DNA of 64,000 nucleotides, taken from Hydractinia symbiolongicarpus (lineage: Eukaryota > Cnidaria > Hydrozoa > Anthoathecata > Hydractiniidae). Made by a program: the position numbers and the translations under genes. The notes under the pieces were generated by a model. The model searched no databases. It was not told the origin of the DNA and worked only from the letters and a program-made list of their open reading frames with translations. The first letter of the stretch is position 1. Every line of letters begins with the position of its first letter. Below, piece by piece: positions 27,216-38,390 of the stretch. Where the stretch lies: assembly GCF_029227915.1 (NCBI RefSeq), contig NC_079880.1:126001-190000 (forward strand), given 5' to 3'.

Positions 27216-28332
27216 CAGTCCGTTTGAAATACAACGGTTGAGTCACATATTCGTACCAACATGTATTTTGTGCTATTTGTCCGGTCTTACTAGGTTGTAT
27301 GGCTTTTAACAGTTAAACAATTGACTGTTGGACTTAATTGAACTGATTATGGACTGTGATCTTAAAAATGTTATAAGTGAGACAAGTGGACTCCAAGAAA
27401 TAGCAATCTTCTTAATTTGAAATGACTGCCGAAACTCAGCGATTGCACTGGACGCTGTGGTAGCGCTTCATTTAAGAATTAGGCTAGTCATTTTTTTACT
27501 TTGGGACCAATCCTAGCCGTTAGCGCGTGCTTAAGAAATAGCGACAGTTTCAAAAACTACATTTCATTGACTTTCTAACGGTGTCAGTCCGTTTGAGTTA
27601 CAACGGTTGGGTCACATATTCGTACCAACAAGTATTTAGCGAATTGTTTTTCTGATATTACTAGGTTGCATCGCTTTTAACAGTGAAACAATTGACTGTG
27701 GGACAAAATTGGACTGATTTTGGACTGTGATCATATAAATGTTATGAGTGAGACAAGTTGACTCCAAGAAATAACATTCTTCTTAATTTGAAATGATTGC
27801 CGAAAGTCAGCGATTGCACTGGACGCTGTGGTACCGCTTCATTTAAAAATTTAGATAAATAAGTCATTCTTTACTGTGGGATCAATCCTATCCGTTATCG
27901 CGCGCTGAAGAAATAGCGATAGTTTCAAAAACTACATTTGATTGACTTTATAACGGTGTCAGTCCGTTTGAGTTGCAACGGTTGGGTCACATATTCGTAC
28001 CAACACGTATTTAGCGATATTTCTCTCATATTGCTAGGTTGCATCGCTTTTAACAGTGAAACGATTGACTGTGGGACAAAATTGGACTGATTTTGGACTG
28101 AGATCATATAAATGTTATAAGTGAGACAAGTTGACTCCAAGAAATAACATTCTTCTTAATTTGACGTGATTGCCGGAACTCAGCGATTACAGTGGGCGCT
28201 GTGGTAGCGCTTCATTTAAAAGTTTATGTAAATAAGTCATTTTTTACTGTGGGGCCAATCCTAGCCGTTATCGGGCGATGAAGAAATAGCGACAGTTTCA
28301 AAAACTACATTTCATTGACTTTCTAACAGTGT
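27216..28332 (+). repeat. Truncated higher-order repeat S-T-P
   Basis: Copy in order S (27216), T (27585), P (27960), after which the array jumps back to an S-like unit at 28333 without Q or R. The unit at 28333 is itself mixed: its left end reads 'gtcaatccgtttgaaatgc' followed by 'aacggttgggtc', combining S bases with P bases ('gttgc', 'ggttggg'). Right of that it is plain S ('cgtgctatttgtccgg'). Confidence 0.78.
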
Positions 28333-29033
28333 CAATCCGTTTGAAATGCAACGGTTGGGTCACATATTCGTACCAACATGTATTTCGTGCTATTTGTCCG
28401 GTCTTACTAGGTTGTATGGCTTTTAACAGTTAAACAATTGACTGTTGGACTTAATTGAACTGATTATGGACTGTGATCTTAAATATGTTATAAGTGAGAC
28501 AAGTGGACTCCAAGAAATAGCAATCTTCTTAATTTGAAATGATTGCCAAAACTCAGCGATTGCACTGGACGCTGTGGTACCGCTTCATTTAAGAATTAAG
28601 CTAGTCATTTTTTTACTGTGGGACCAATCCTAACCGTTAGCGCGTGCTGAAGAAATAGCGACAGTTTCAAAAACTACATTTCATTGACTTTCTAACGGTG
28701 TCAGTCCGTTTGAGTTACAACGGTTGGGTCACATATTCGTACCAACAAGTATTTAGCGAATTGTTTTTCTGATATTACTAGGTTGCATCGCTTTTAACAG
28801 TGAAACGATTGACTGTGGGACAAAATTGGACTGATTTTGGACTGTGATCATATAAATGTTATGAGTGAGACAAGTCGACTCCAAGAAATAACATTCTTCT
28901 TAATTTGAAATGATTGCCGAAAGTCAGCGATTGCACTTGACGCTGTGGTACCGCTTCATTTAAAAATTTAGATAAATAAGTCATTCTTTACTGTGGGATC
29001 AATCCTATCCGTTATCGCGCGCTGAAGAATTAG

Positions 29034-30640
29034 CGACAGTTTCAAAAACTACATTTCATTGACTTTCTAACGGTATCAATCCACTTCAGTTACAACGTTT
29101 GGGTCACGTATTCGTACCAACATGTATTTAGCGATACTTTTCTCATATTACTAGGTTGCATCGCTTTTAACAGTGAAACGATTGACTGTGGGATAAAATT
29201 GGACTGATTTTGGACTGTGATCATATAAATGTTATAAGTGAGACAAGTTGACTCCAAGAAATAACATTCTTCTTAATTTGACATGATTACCGGAACTCAG
29301 CGATTACACTGGGCGCTTTAGTATCGCTTCATTTAAAAATTTAGATAAATAAGTCATTCTTTACTGTGGGATCAATCCTATCCGTTATCGCGCGCTGAAG
29401 AAATAGCGATAGTTTCAAAAACTACATTTGATTGACTTTATAACGGTGTCAGTCCGTTTGAGTTGCAACGGTTGGGTCACATATTCGTACCAACATGTAT
29501 TTAACGATATTTCTCTCATATTGCTAGGTTGCATCGCTTTTAACCGTGAAACGATTGACTGTGGGACAAAATTGGACTGATTTTGGACTGAGATCATACA
29601 AATGTTATAAATGAGACAAGTGGACTCCAGGAAATAGCAATCTTCTTAATTTGAAATGATTGCCGAAACTCAGCGATTGCACTGGACGCTGTGGTAGCGC
29701 TTCAATTAAGAATTTAGATAAATAAGTCATTCTTTACTGTGGGACCAATCTTAGCCGTTATTGCGCGCTGAAGAAATAGCGACAGTTTCAAAAACTACAT
29801 TTTATTGTCTTTCTAACAGTATCAATCCGTTTGAAATACAACGGTTGAGTCACATATTCGTACCAACATGTATTTCGTGCTATTTGTCCGGTCTTACTAG
29901 GTTGTATGGCTTTTAACAGTTAAACAATTGACTGTTGCACTTAATTGAACTGATTATGGACTGTGATCTTAAAAATGTTATAAGTGAGACAAGTGGACTC
30001 CAAGAAATAGCAATCTTCTTAATTTGAAATGATTGCCGAAACTCAGCGATTGCACTGGACGCTGTGGTAGCGCTTCATTTAAGAATTAAGCTAGTCATTT
30101 TTTTACTGTGGGACCAATCCTAGCCGTTAGCGCGTGCTGAAGAAATAGCGACAGTTTCAAAAACTACATTTCATTGACTTTCTAACGGTGTCAGTCCGTT
30201 TGAGTTACAACGGTTGGGTCACATATTCGTACCAACAAGTATTTAGCGAATTGTTTTTCTGATATTCCTAGGTTGCATCGCTTTTAACAGTGAAACGATT
30301 GACTGTGGGACAAAATTGGACTGATTTTGGACTGTGATCATATAAATGTTATAAGTGAGACAAGTTGACTCCAAGAAATAACATTCTTCTTAATTTGACG
30401 TGATTGCCGGAACTCAGCGATTACAGTGGGCGCTGTGGTAGCGCTTCATTTAAAAGTTTATGTAAATAAGTCATTTTTCCTGTGGGGCCAATCCTAGCCG
30501 TTATCGGGCGATGAAGAAATAGCGACAGTTTCAAAAACTACATTTTATTGACTTTCTAACAGTATCAATCCGCTGGAGTTACAACGGTTGAGTCACATAT
30601 TCGTACCAACATGTATTTCGTGATATTTTTCCAGTACTAC
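29034..30640 (+). repeat. Long-range duplicated segment, left copy (offset 4,842)
   Basis: Units at 29077 (R), 29450 (P), 29823 (S), 30192 (T/P) and the start of 30566 (Q) match 33919, 34292, 34665, 35034 and 35409 with offset 4842-4843. Shared private variants are 'gcgatacttttctcat', 'ttttaaccgtgaaacg', 'gttataaatgagacaagtgg', 'cattttattgtctttc', 'gactgttgcactt' and 'gatattcctagg'. The segment ends where 'ccagtactactaggttg' on this side meets 'ccggtactactaggtta' on the other. Confidence 0.87.
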
Positions 30641-32055
30641 TAGGTTGATTGTCTTTTAACAGTGAAAGGATTGACTGTGGGACTTAATTGAACTAACTTT
30701 GGACTGTGACCTGATAAATGTGATAAATGAGACAATTTGACTCTAAGAAATAACATTCTTCTTAATTTGACGTGATTGCCGGAACTCAGCGATTACAGTG
30801 GGCGCTGTGGTAGCGCTTCATTTAAAAGTTTATGTAAATAAGTCATTTTTTACTGTGGGGCCAATCCTAGCCGTTATCGGGCGCTGAAGAAATAGCGACA
30901 GTTTTAAAAACTACATTTCATGGACTTTCTAACGGTATCAATCCACTTCAGTTACAACGTTTGGGTCACGTATTCGTACCAACATGTATTTCGTGCTATT
31001 TGTCCGGTCTTACTAGGTTGTATGGCTTTTAACAGTTAAACAATTGACTGTTGGACTTAATTGAACTGATTATGGACTGTGATCTTAAATATGTTATAAG
31101 TGAGACAAGTGGACTCCAAGAAATAGCAATCTTCTTAATTTGAAATGATTGCCGAAACTCAGCGATTGCACTGGACGCTGTGGTAGCGCTTCATTTAAGA
31201 ATTAAGCTAGTCATTTTTTTACTGTGGGACCAATCCTAACCGTTAGCGCGTGCTGAAGAAATAGCGACAGTTTCAAAAACTACATTTCATTGACTTTCTA
31301 ACGGTGTCAGTCCGTTTGAGTTACAACGGTTGGGTCACATATTCGTACCAACAAGTATTTAGCGAATTGTTTTTCTGATATTACTAGGTTGCATCGCTTT
31401 TAACAGTGAAACGATTGACTGTGGGACAAAATTGGACTGATTTTGGACTGTGATCATATAAATGTTATGAGTGAGACAAGTTGACTCCAAGAAATAACAT
31501 TCTTCTTAATTTGAAATGATTGCCGAAAGTCAGCGATTGCACTTGACGCTGTAGTACCGCTTCATTTAAAAATTTAGATAAATAAGTCATTCTTTACTGT
31601 GGGATCAATCCTATCCGTTATCGCGCGCTGAAGAAATGGTGATAGTTTCAAAAACTACATTTGATTGACTTTATAACGGTGTCAGTCCGTTTGAGTTGCA
31701 ACGGTTGGGTCACATATTCGTACCAACACGTATTTAGCGATATTTCTCTCATATTGCTAGGTTGCATCGCTTTTAACAGTGAAACGATTGACTGTGGGAC
31801 AAAATTGGACTGATTTTGGACTGTGATCATATAAATGTTATAAGTGAGACAAGTTGACTCCAAGAAATAACATTCTTCTTAATTTGACGTGATTGCCGGA
31901 ACTCAGCGTATACAGTGGGCGCTGTGGTAGCGCTTCATTTAAAAGTTTATGTAAATAAGTCATTTTTTACTGTGGGGCCAATCCTAGCCGTTATCGGGCG
32001 ATGAAGAAATAGCGACAGTTTCAAAAACTACATTTTATTGACTTTCTAACAGTAT
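30566..32055 (+). repeat. 1,490-bp four-unit higher-order repeat Q-(R/S)-T-P, copy 1
   Basis: Units Q 30566, R/S chimera 30939, T 31308 and P 31683 recur at 32056, 32429, 32798 and 33173 with offset 1490. Identity by eye runs from about 30283 to 33540, roughly 2.2 periods. Shared private variants are 'ccagtactactaggttgatt', 'acatttcatggactttc' and 'cttaaatatgttataag'. 1490 equals the 1863-bp five-unit repeat minus one 373-bp unit, consistent with loss of one unit by fusion of R and S. Confidence 0.9.
30939..31307 (+). repeat. Chimeric R/S monomer, first copy
   Basis: The left end is R ('caatccacttcagttac', 'gtcacgtattcg') and the right is S ('tttcgtgctatttgtccgg', 369-bp length). The switch lies within the shared 'tattcgtaccaacatgtatt' at about 30971-30991. 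An identical fusion recurs at 32429-32797 with its junction at 32461-32481. The fusion happened once and was then duplicated with the four-unit repeat. Confidence 0.9.
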
Positions 32056-33545
32056 CAATCCGCTGGAGTTACAACGGTTGAGTCACATATTCGTACCAAC
32101 ATGTATTTCGTGATATTTTTCCAGTACTACTAGGTTGATTGTCTTTTAACAGTGAAAGGATTGACTGTGGGACTTAATTGAACTAACTTTGGACTGTGAC
32201 CTGATAAATGTGATAAATGAGACAATTTGACTCTAAGAAATAACATTCTTCTTAATTTGACGTGATTGCCGGAACTCAGCGATTACAGTGGGCGCTGTGG
32301 TAGCGCTTCATTTAAAAGTTTATGTAAATAAGTCATTTTTTACTGTGGGGCCAATCCTAGCCGTTATCGGGCGCTGAAGAAATAGCGACAGTTTTAAAAA
32401 CTACATTTCATGGACTTTCTAACGGTATCAATCCACTTCAGTTACAACGTTTGGGTCACGTATTCGTACCAACATGTATTTCGTGCTATTTGTCCGGTCT
32501 TACTAGGTTGTATGGCTTTTAACAGTTAAACAATTGACTGTTGGACTTAATTGAACTGATTATGGACTGTGATCTTAAATATGTTATAAGTGAGACAAGT
32601 GGACTCCAAGAAATAGCAATCTTCTTAATTTGAAATGATTGCCGAAACTCAGCGATTGCACTGGACGCTGTGGTAGCGCTTCATTTAAGAATTAAGCTAG
32701 TCATTTTTTTACTGTGGGACCAATCCTAACCGTTAGCGCGTGCTGAAGAAATAGCGACAGTTTCAAAAACTACATTTCATTGACTTTCTAACGGTGTCAG
32801 TCCGTTTGAGTTACAACGGTTGGGTCACATATTCGTACCAACAAGTATTTAGCGAATTGTTTTTCTGATATTACTAGGTTGCATCGCTTTTAACAGTGAA
32901 ACGATTGACTGTGGGACAAAATTGGACTGATTTTGGACTGTGATCATATAAATGTTATGAGTGAGACAAGTTGACTCCAAGAAATAACATTCTTCTTAAT
33001 TTGAAATGATTGCCGAAAGTCAGCGATTGCACTTGACGCTGTAGTACCGCTTCATTTAAAAATTTAGATAAATAAGTCATTCTTTACTGTGGGATCAATC
33101 CTATCCGTTATCGCGCGCTGAAGAAATGGTGATAGTTTCAAAAACTACATTTGATTGACTTTATAACGGTGTCAGTCCGTTTGAGTTGCAACGGTTGGGT
33201 CACATATTCGTACCAACACGTATTTAGCGATATTTCTCTCATATTGCTAGGTTGCATCGCTTTTAACAGTGAAACGATTGACTGTGGGACAAAATTGGAC
33301 TGATTTTGGACTGAGATCATATAAATGTTATAAGTGAGACAAGTTGACTCCAAGAAATAACATTCTTCTTAATTTGACGTGATTGCCGGAACTCAGCGTA
33401 TACAGTGGGCGCTGTGGTAGCGCTTCATTTAAAAGTTTATGTAAATAAGTCATTTTTTACTGTGGGGCCAATCCTAGCCGTTATCGGGCGATGAAGAAAT
33501 AGCGACAGGTTCAAAAACTACATTTCATTGACTTTCTAACAGTAT
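32056..33545 (+). repeat. 1,490-bp four-unit higher-order repeat Q-(R/S)-T-P, copy 2
   Basis: Second copy of the four-unit repeat, with units at 32056, 32429, 32798 and 33173. It shares 'tgcacttgacgctgtagtacc' variants in its P-preceding unit and 'aactcagcgtatacag' (about 33390) with the end of copy 1 (about 31900). Further right, the unit at 33546 is again Q but with 'ccggtactac' and 'ggttgaatg', so the run stops at about 33.54 kb and plain R follows at 33919. Confidence 0.88.
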
Positions 33546-33875
33546 CAATCCGCTGGAGTTACAACGGTTGAGTCACATATTCGTACCAACATGTATTTCG
33601 TGATATTTTTCCGGTACTACTAGGTTGAATGTCTTTTAACAGTGAAAGGATTGACTGTGGGACTTAATTGAACTAACTTTGGACTGTGACCTGATAAATG
33701 TGATAAATGAGACAATTGGACTCCAAGAAATAACATTCTTCTTAATTTGACGTGATTGCCGGAACTCAGCGATTACAGTGGGCGCTGTGGTAGCGCTTCA
33801 TTTAAAAGTTTATGTAAATAAGTCATTTTTTACTGTGGGGCCAATCCTAGCCGTTATCGGGCGCTGAAGAAATAG

Positions 33876-35480
33876 CGACAGTTTCAAAAACTACATTTCA
33901 TTGACTTTCTAACGGTATCAATCCACTTCAGTTACAACGTTTGGGTCACGTATTCGTACCAACATGTATTTAGCGATACTTTTCTCATATTACTAGGTTG
34001 CATCGCTTTTAACAGTGAAACGATTGACTGTGGGACAAAATTGGACTGATTTTGGACTGTGATCATATAAATGTTATAAGTGAGACAAGTTGACTCCAAG
34101 AAATAACATTCTTCTTAATTTGACATGATTACCGGAACTCAGCGATTACACTGGGCGCTTTGGTATCGCTTCATTTAAAAATTTAGATAAATAAGTCATT
34201 CTTTACTGTGGGATCAATCCTATCCGTTATCGCGCGCTGAAGAAATAGCGATAGTTTCAAAAACTACATTTGATTGACTTTATAACGGTGTCAGTCCGTT
34301 TGAGTTGCAACGGTTGGGTCACATATTCGTACCAACATGTATTTAACGATATTTCTCTCATATTGCTAGGTTGCATCGCTTTTAACCGTGAAACGATTGA
34401 CTGTGGGACAAAATTGGACTGATTTTGGACTGAGATCATATAAATGTTATAAATGAGACAAGTGGACTCCAGGAAATAGCAATCTTCTTAATTTGAAATG
34501 ATTGCCGAAACTCAGCGATTGCACTGGACGCTGTGGTAGCGCTTCAATTAAGAATTTAGATAAATAAGTCATTCTTTACTGTGGGACCAATCTTAGCCGT
34601 TATTGCGCGCTGAAGAAATAGCGACAGTTTCAAAAACTACATTTTATTGTCTTTCTAACAGTATCAATCCGTTTGAAATACAACGGTTGAGTCACATATT
34701 CGTACCAACATGTATTTCGTGCTATTTGTCCGGTCTTACTAGTTTGTATGGCTTTTAACAGTTAAACAATTGACTGTTGCACTTAATTGAACTGATTATG
34801 GACTGTGATCTTAAAAATGTTATAAGTGAGACAAGTGGACTCAAAGAAATAGCAATCTTCTTAATTTGAAATGATTGCCGAAACTCAGCGATTGCACTGG
34901 ACGCTGTGGTAGCGCTTTATTTAAGAATTAAGCTAGTCATTTTTTTACTGTGGGACCAATCCTAGCCGTTAGCGCGTGCTGAAGAAATAGCGACAGTTTC
35001 AAAAACTACATTTCATTGACTTTCTAACGGTGTCAGTCCGTTTGAGTTACAACGGTTGGGTCACATATTCGTACCAACAAGTATTTAGCGAGTTGTTTTT
35101 CTGATATTCCTAGGTTGCATCGCTTTTAACAGTGAAACGATTGACTGTGGGACAAAATTGGACTGATTTTGGACTGTGATCATATAAATGTTATAAGTGA
35201 GACAAGTTGACTCCAAGAAATAACATTCTTCTTAATTTGACGTGATTGCCGGAACTCAGCGATTACAGTGGGCGCTGTGGTAGCGCTTCATTTAAAAGTT
35301 TATGTAAATAAGTCATTTTTTACTGTGGGGCCAATCCTAGCCGTTATCGGGCGATGAAGAAATAGCGACAGTTTCAAAAACTACATTTTATTGACTTTCT
35401 AACAGTATCAATCCGCTGGAGTTACAACGGTTGAGTCACATATTCGTACCAACATGTATTTCGTGATATTTTTCCGGTAC
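33876..35480 (+). repeat. Long-range duplicated segment, right copy (offset 4,842)
   Basis: Partner of 29034-30640, with units at 33919, 34292, 34665, 35034 and 35409. The two copies are separated by the 1,490-bp tandem run. An economical reading is that one segment was duplicated over 13 units and the four-unit repeat expanded inside, or that a larger multi-unit block was repeated and then edited. Private differences here include 'actagtttgtatgg', 'actcaaagaaatagc' and 'agcgagttgttttt'. Confidence 0.85.
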
Positions 35481-38017
35481 TACTAGGTTAAATGTCTTTT
35501 AACAGTGAAAGGATTGACTGTGGGACTTAATTGAACTAAATTTGGACTGTGACCTGATAAATGTGATAAATGAGACAATTTGACTCTAAGAAATAACATT
35601 CTTCTTAATTTGACGTGATTGCCGGAACTCAGCGATTACAGTGGGCGCTGTGGTAGCGCTTCATTTAAAAGTTTATGTAAATAAGTCATTTTTTACTGTG
35701 GGGCCAATCCTAGCCGTTATCGGGCGCTGAAGAAATAGCGACAGTTTCAAAAACTACATTTCATTGACTTTCTAACGGTATCAATCCACTTCAGTTACAA
35801 CGTTTGGGTCACGTATTCGTACCAATATGTATTTAGCGATATTTTTCTCATATTACTAGGTTGCATCGCTTTTAACAGTGAAACGATTGACTGTGGGACA
35901 AAATTGGACTGATTTTGGACTGTGATCATATAAATGTTATAAGTGAGACAAGTTGACTCCAAGAAATAACATTCTTCTTAATTTGACATGATTACTGGAA
36001 CTCAGCGATTACACTGGGCGCTTTGGTATCGCTTCATTTAAAAATTTAGATAAATAAGTCTTCTTTACTGTGGGATCAATCCTATCCGTTATCGCGCGCT
36101 GAAGAAATAGCGATAGTTTCAAAAACTACATTTGATTGACTTTATAACGGTGTCAGTCCGTTTGAGTTGCAACGGTTGGGTCACATATTCGTACCAACAT
36201 GTATTTAACGATATTTCTCTCATATTGCTAGGTTGCATCGCTTTTAACAGTGAAACGATTGACTGTGGGACAAAATTGGACTGATTTTGGACTGAGATCA
36301 TATAAATGTTATAAGTGAGACAAGTTGACTCCAAGAAATAACATTCTTCTTAATTTGACGTGATTGCCGGAACTCAGCGATTACAGTGGGCGCTGTGGTA
36401 GCGCTTCATTTAAAAGTTTATGTAAATAAGTCATTCTTTACTGTGGGGCCAATCCTAGCCGTTATCGGGCGCTGAAGAAATAGCGACAGTTTCAAAAACT
36501 ACATTTCATTGACTTTCTAACGGTATCAATCCACTTCAGTTACAACGTTTGCATCACGTATTCGTACCAACATGTATTTAGCGATATTTTTCTCATATTA
36601 CTAGGTTGCATCGCTTTTAACAGTGAAACGATTGACTGTGGTACTAAATTGAACTGATTTTGGACTGTGACCTTATAAATGTTATAAGTGAGACAAGTGG
36701 ACTCCAGGAAATAGCAATCTTCTTAATTTGAAATGATTGCCGAAACTCAGCGATTGCACTGGACGCTGTGGTAGCGCTTCAATTAAGAATTTAGATAAAT
36801 AAAGTCATTCTTTACTGTGGGACCAATCTTAGCCGTTATTGCGCGCTGAAGAAATAGCGACAGTTTCAAAAACTACATTTTATTGTCTTTCTAACAGTAT
36901 CAATCCATTTGAAATACAACGGTTGAGTCACATATTCGTACCAACATGTATTTCGTGCTATTTGTCCGGTCTTACTAGGTTGTATGGCTTTTAACAGTTA
37001 AACAATTGACTGTTGGACTTAATTGAACTGATTATGGACTGTGATCTTAAAAATGTTATAAGTGAGACAAGTGGACTCCAAGAAATAGCAATCTTCTTAA
37101 TTTGAAATGATTGCCGAAACTCAGCGATTGCACTGGACGCTGTGGTAGCGCTTCATTTAAGAATTAAGCTAGTCATTTTTTTACTGTGGGACCAATCCTA
37201 GCCGTTAGCGCGTGCTGAAGAAATGGCGACAGTTTCAAAAACTACATTTCATTGACTTTCTAACGGTGTCAGTCCGTTTGAGTTACAACGGTTGGGTCAC
37301 ATATTCGTACCAACAAGTATTTAGCGAATTGTTTTTCTGATATTACTAGGTTGCATCGCTTTTAACAGTGAAACGATTGACTGTGGGACAAAATTGGACT
37401 GATTTTCGACTGTGATCATATAAATGTTATAAGTGAGACAAGTTGACTCCAAGAAATAACATTCTTCTTAATTTGAAATGATTGCCGAAATTCAGCGATT
37501 GCACTGGACGCTGTGGTACCGCTTCATTTAAAAATTTAGATAAATAAGTCCTTCTTTACTGTGGGATCAATCCTATCCGTTATCGCGCGCTGAAGAAATA
37601 GCGATAGTTTCAAAAACTACATTTGATTGACTTTATAACGGTGTCAGTCCGTTTGAGTTGCAACGGTTGGGTCACATATTCGTACCAACATGGATTTAGC
37701 GATATTTCTCTCATATTGCTAGGTTGCATCGCTTTTAACAGTGAAACGATTGACTGTGGGACAAAATTGGACTGATTTTGGACTGAGATCATATAAATGT
37801 TATAAGTGAGACAAGTTGACTCCAAGAAATAACATTCTTCTTAATTTGACGTGATTGCCGGAACTCAGCGATTACAGTGGGCGCTGTGGTAGCGCTTCAT
37901 TTAAAATTTTATGTAAATAAGTCATTCTTTACTGTGGGGCCAATCCTATCCGTTATCGCGCGCTGAAGAAATAGCGATAGTTTCAAAAACTACATTTGAT
38001 TGACTTTATAACGGTGT

Positions 38018-38390
38018 CAGTCCGTTTGAGTTGCAACGGTTGGGTCACATATTCGTACCAACATGGATTTAGCGACATTTTTCTCATATTACTAGGTTGC
38101 ATCGCTTTTAACAGTGAAACGATTGACTGTGTTACTAAATTGAACTGATTTTGGACTGTGACCTTATAAATGTTATAAGTGAGACAAGTGGACTCCAGGA
38201 AATAGCAATCTTCTTAATTTGAAATGATTGCCGAAACTCAGTGATTGCACTGGACGCTGTGGTAGCGCTTCAATTAAGAATTTAGATAAATAAGTCATTC
38301 TTTACTGTGGGACCAATCTTAGCCGTTATTGCGCGCTGAAGAAATAGCGACAGTTTCAAAAACTACATTTCATTGTCTTTCTAACAGTAT
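38018..38390 (+). repeat. Chimeric P/R monomer
   Basis: The left end is P ('gagttgcaacggttggg', and 'aacatggatttagcg' as in the P unit just before at 37645). The right part is R ('catttttctcatattactagg', followed by 'gtgaccttataaatg'). The switch falls between 'cacatattcgtacc' and 'atttagcgacattttt', about 38050-38080. S at 38391 follows, as it would after a normal R. Confidence 0.82.
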
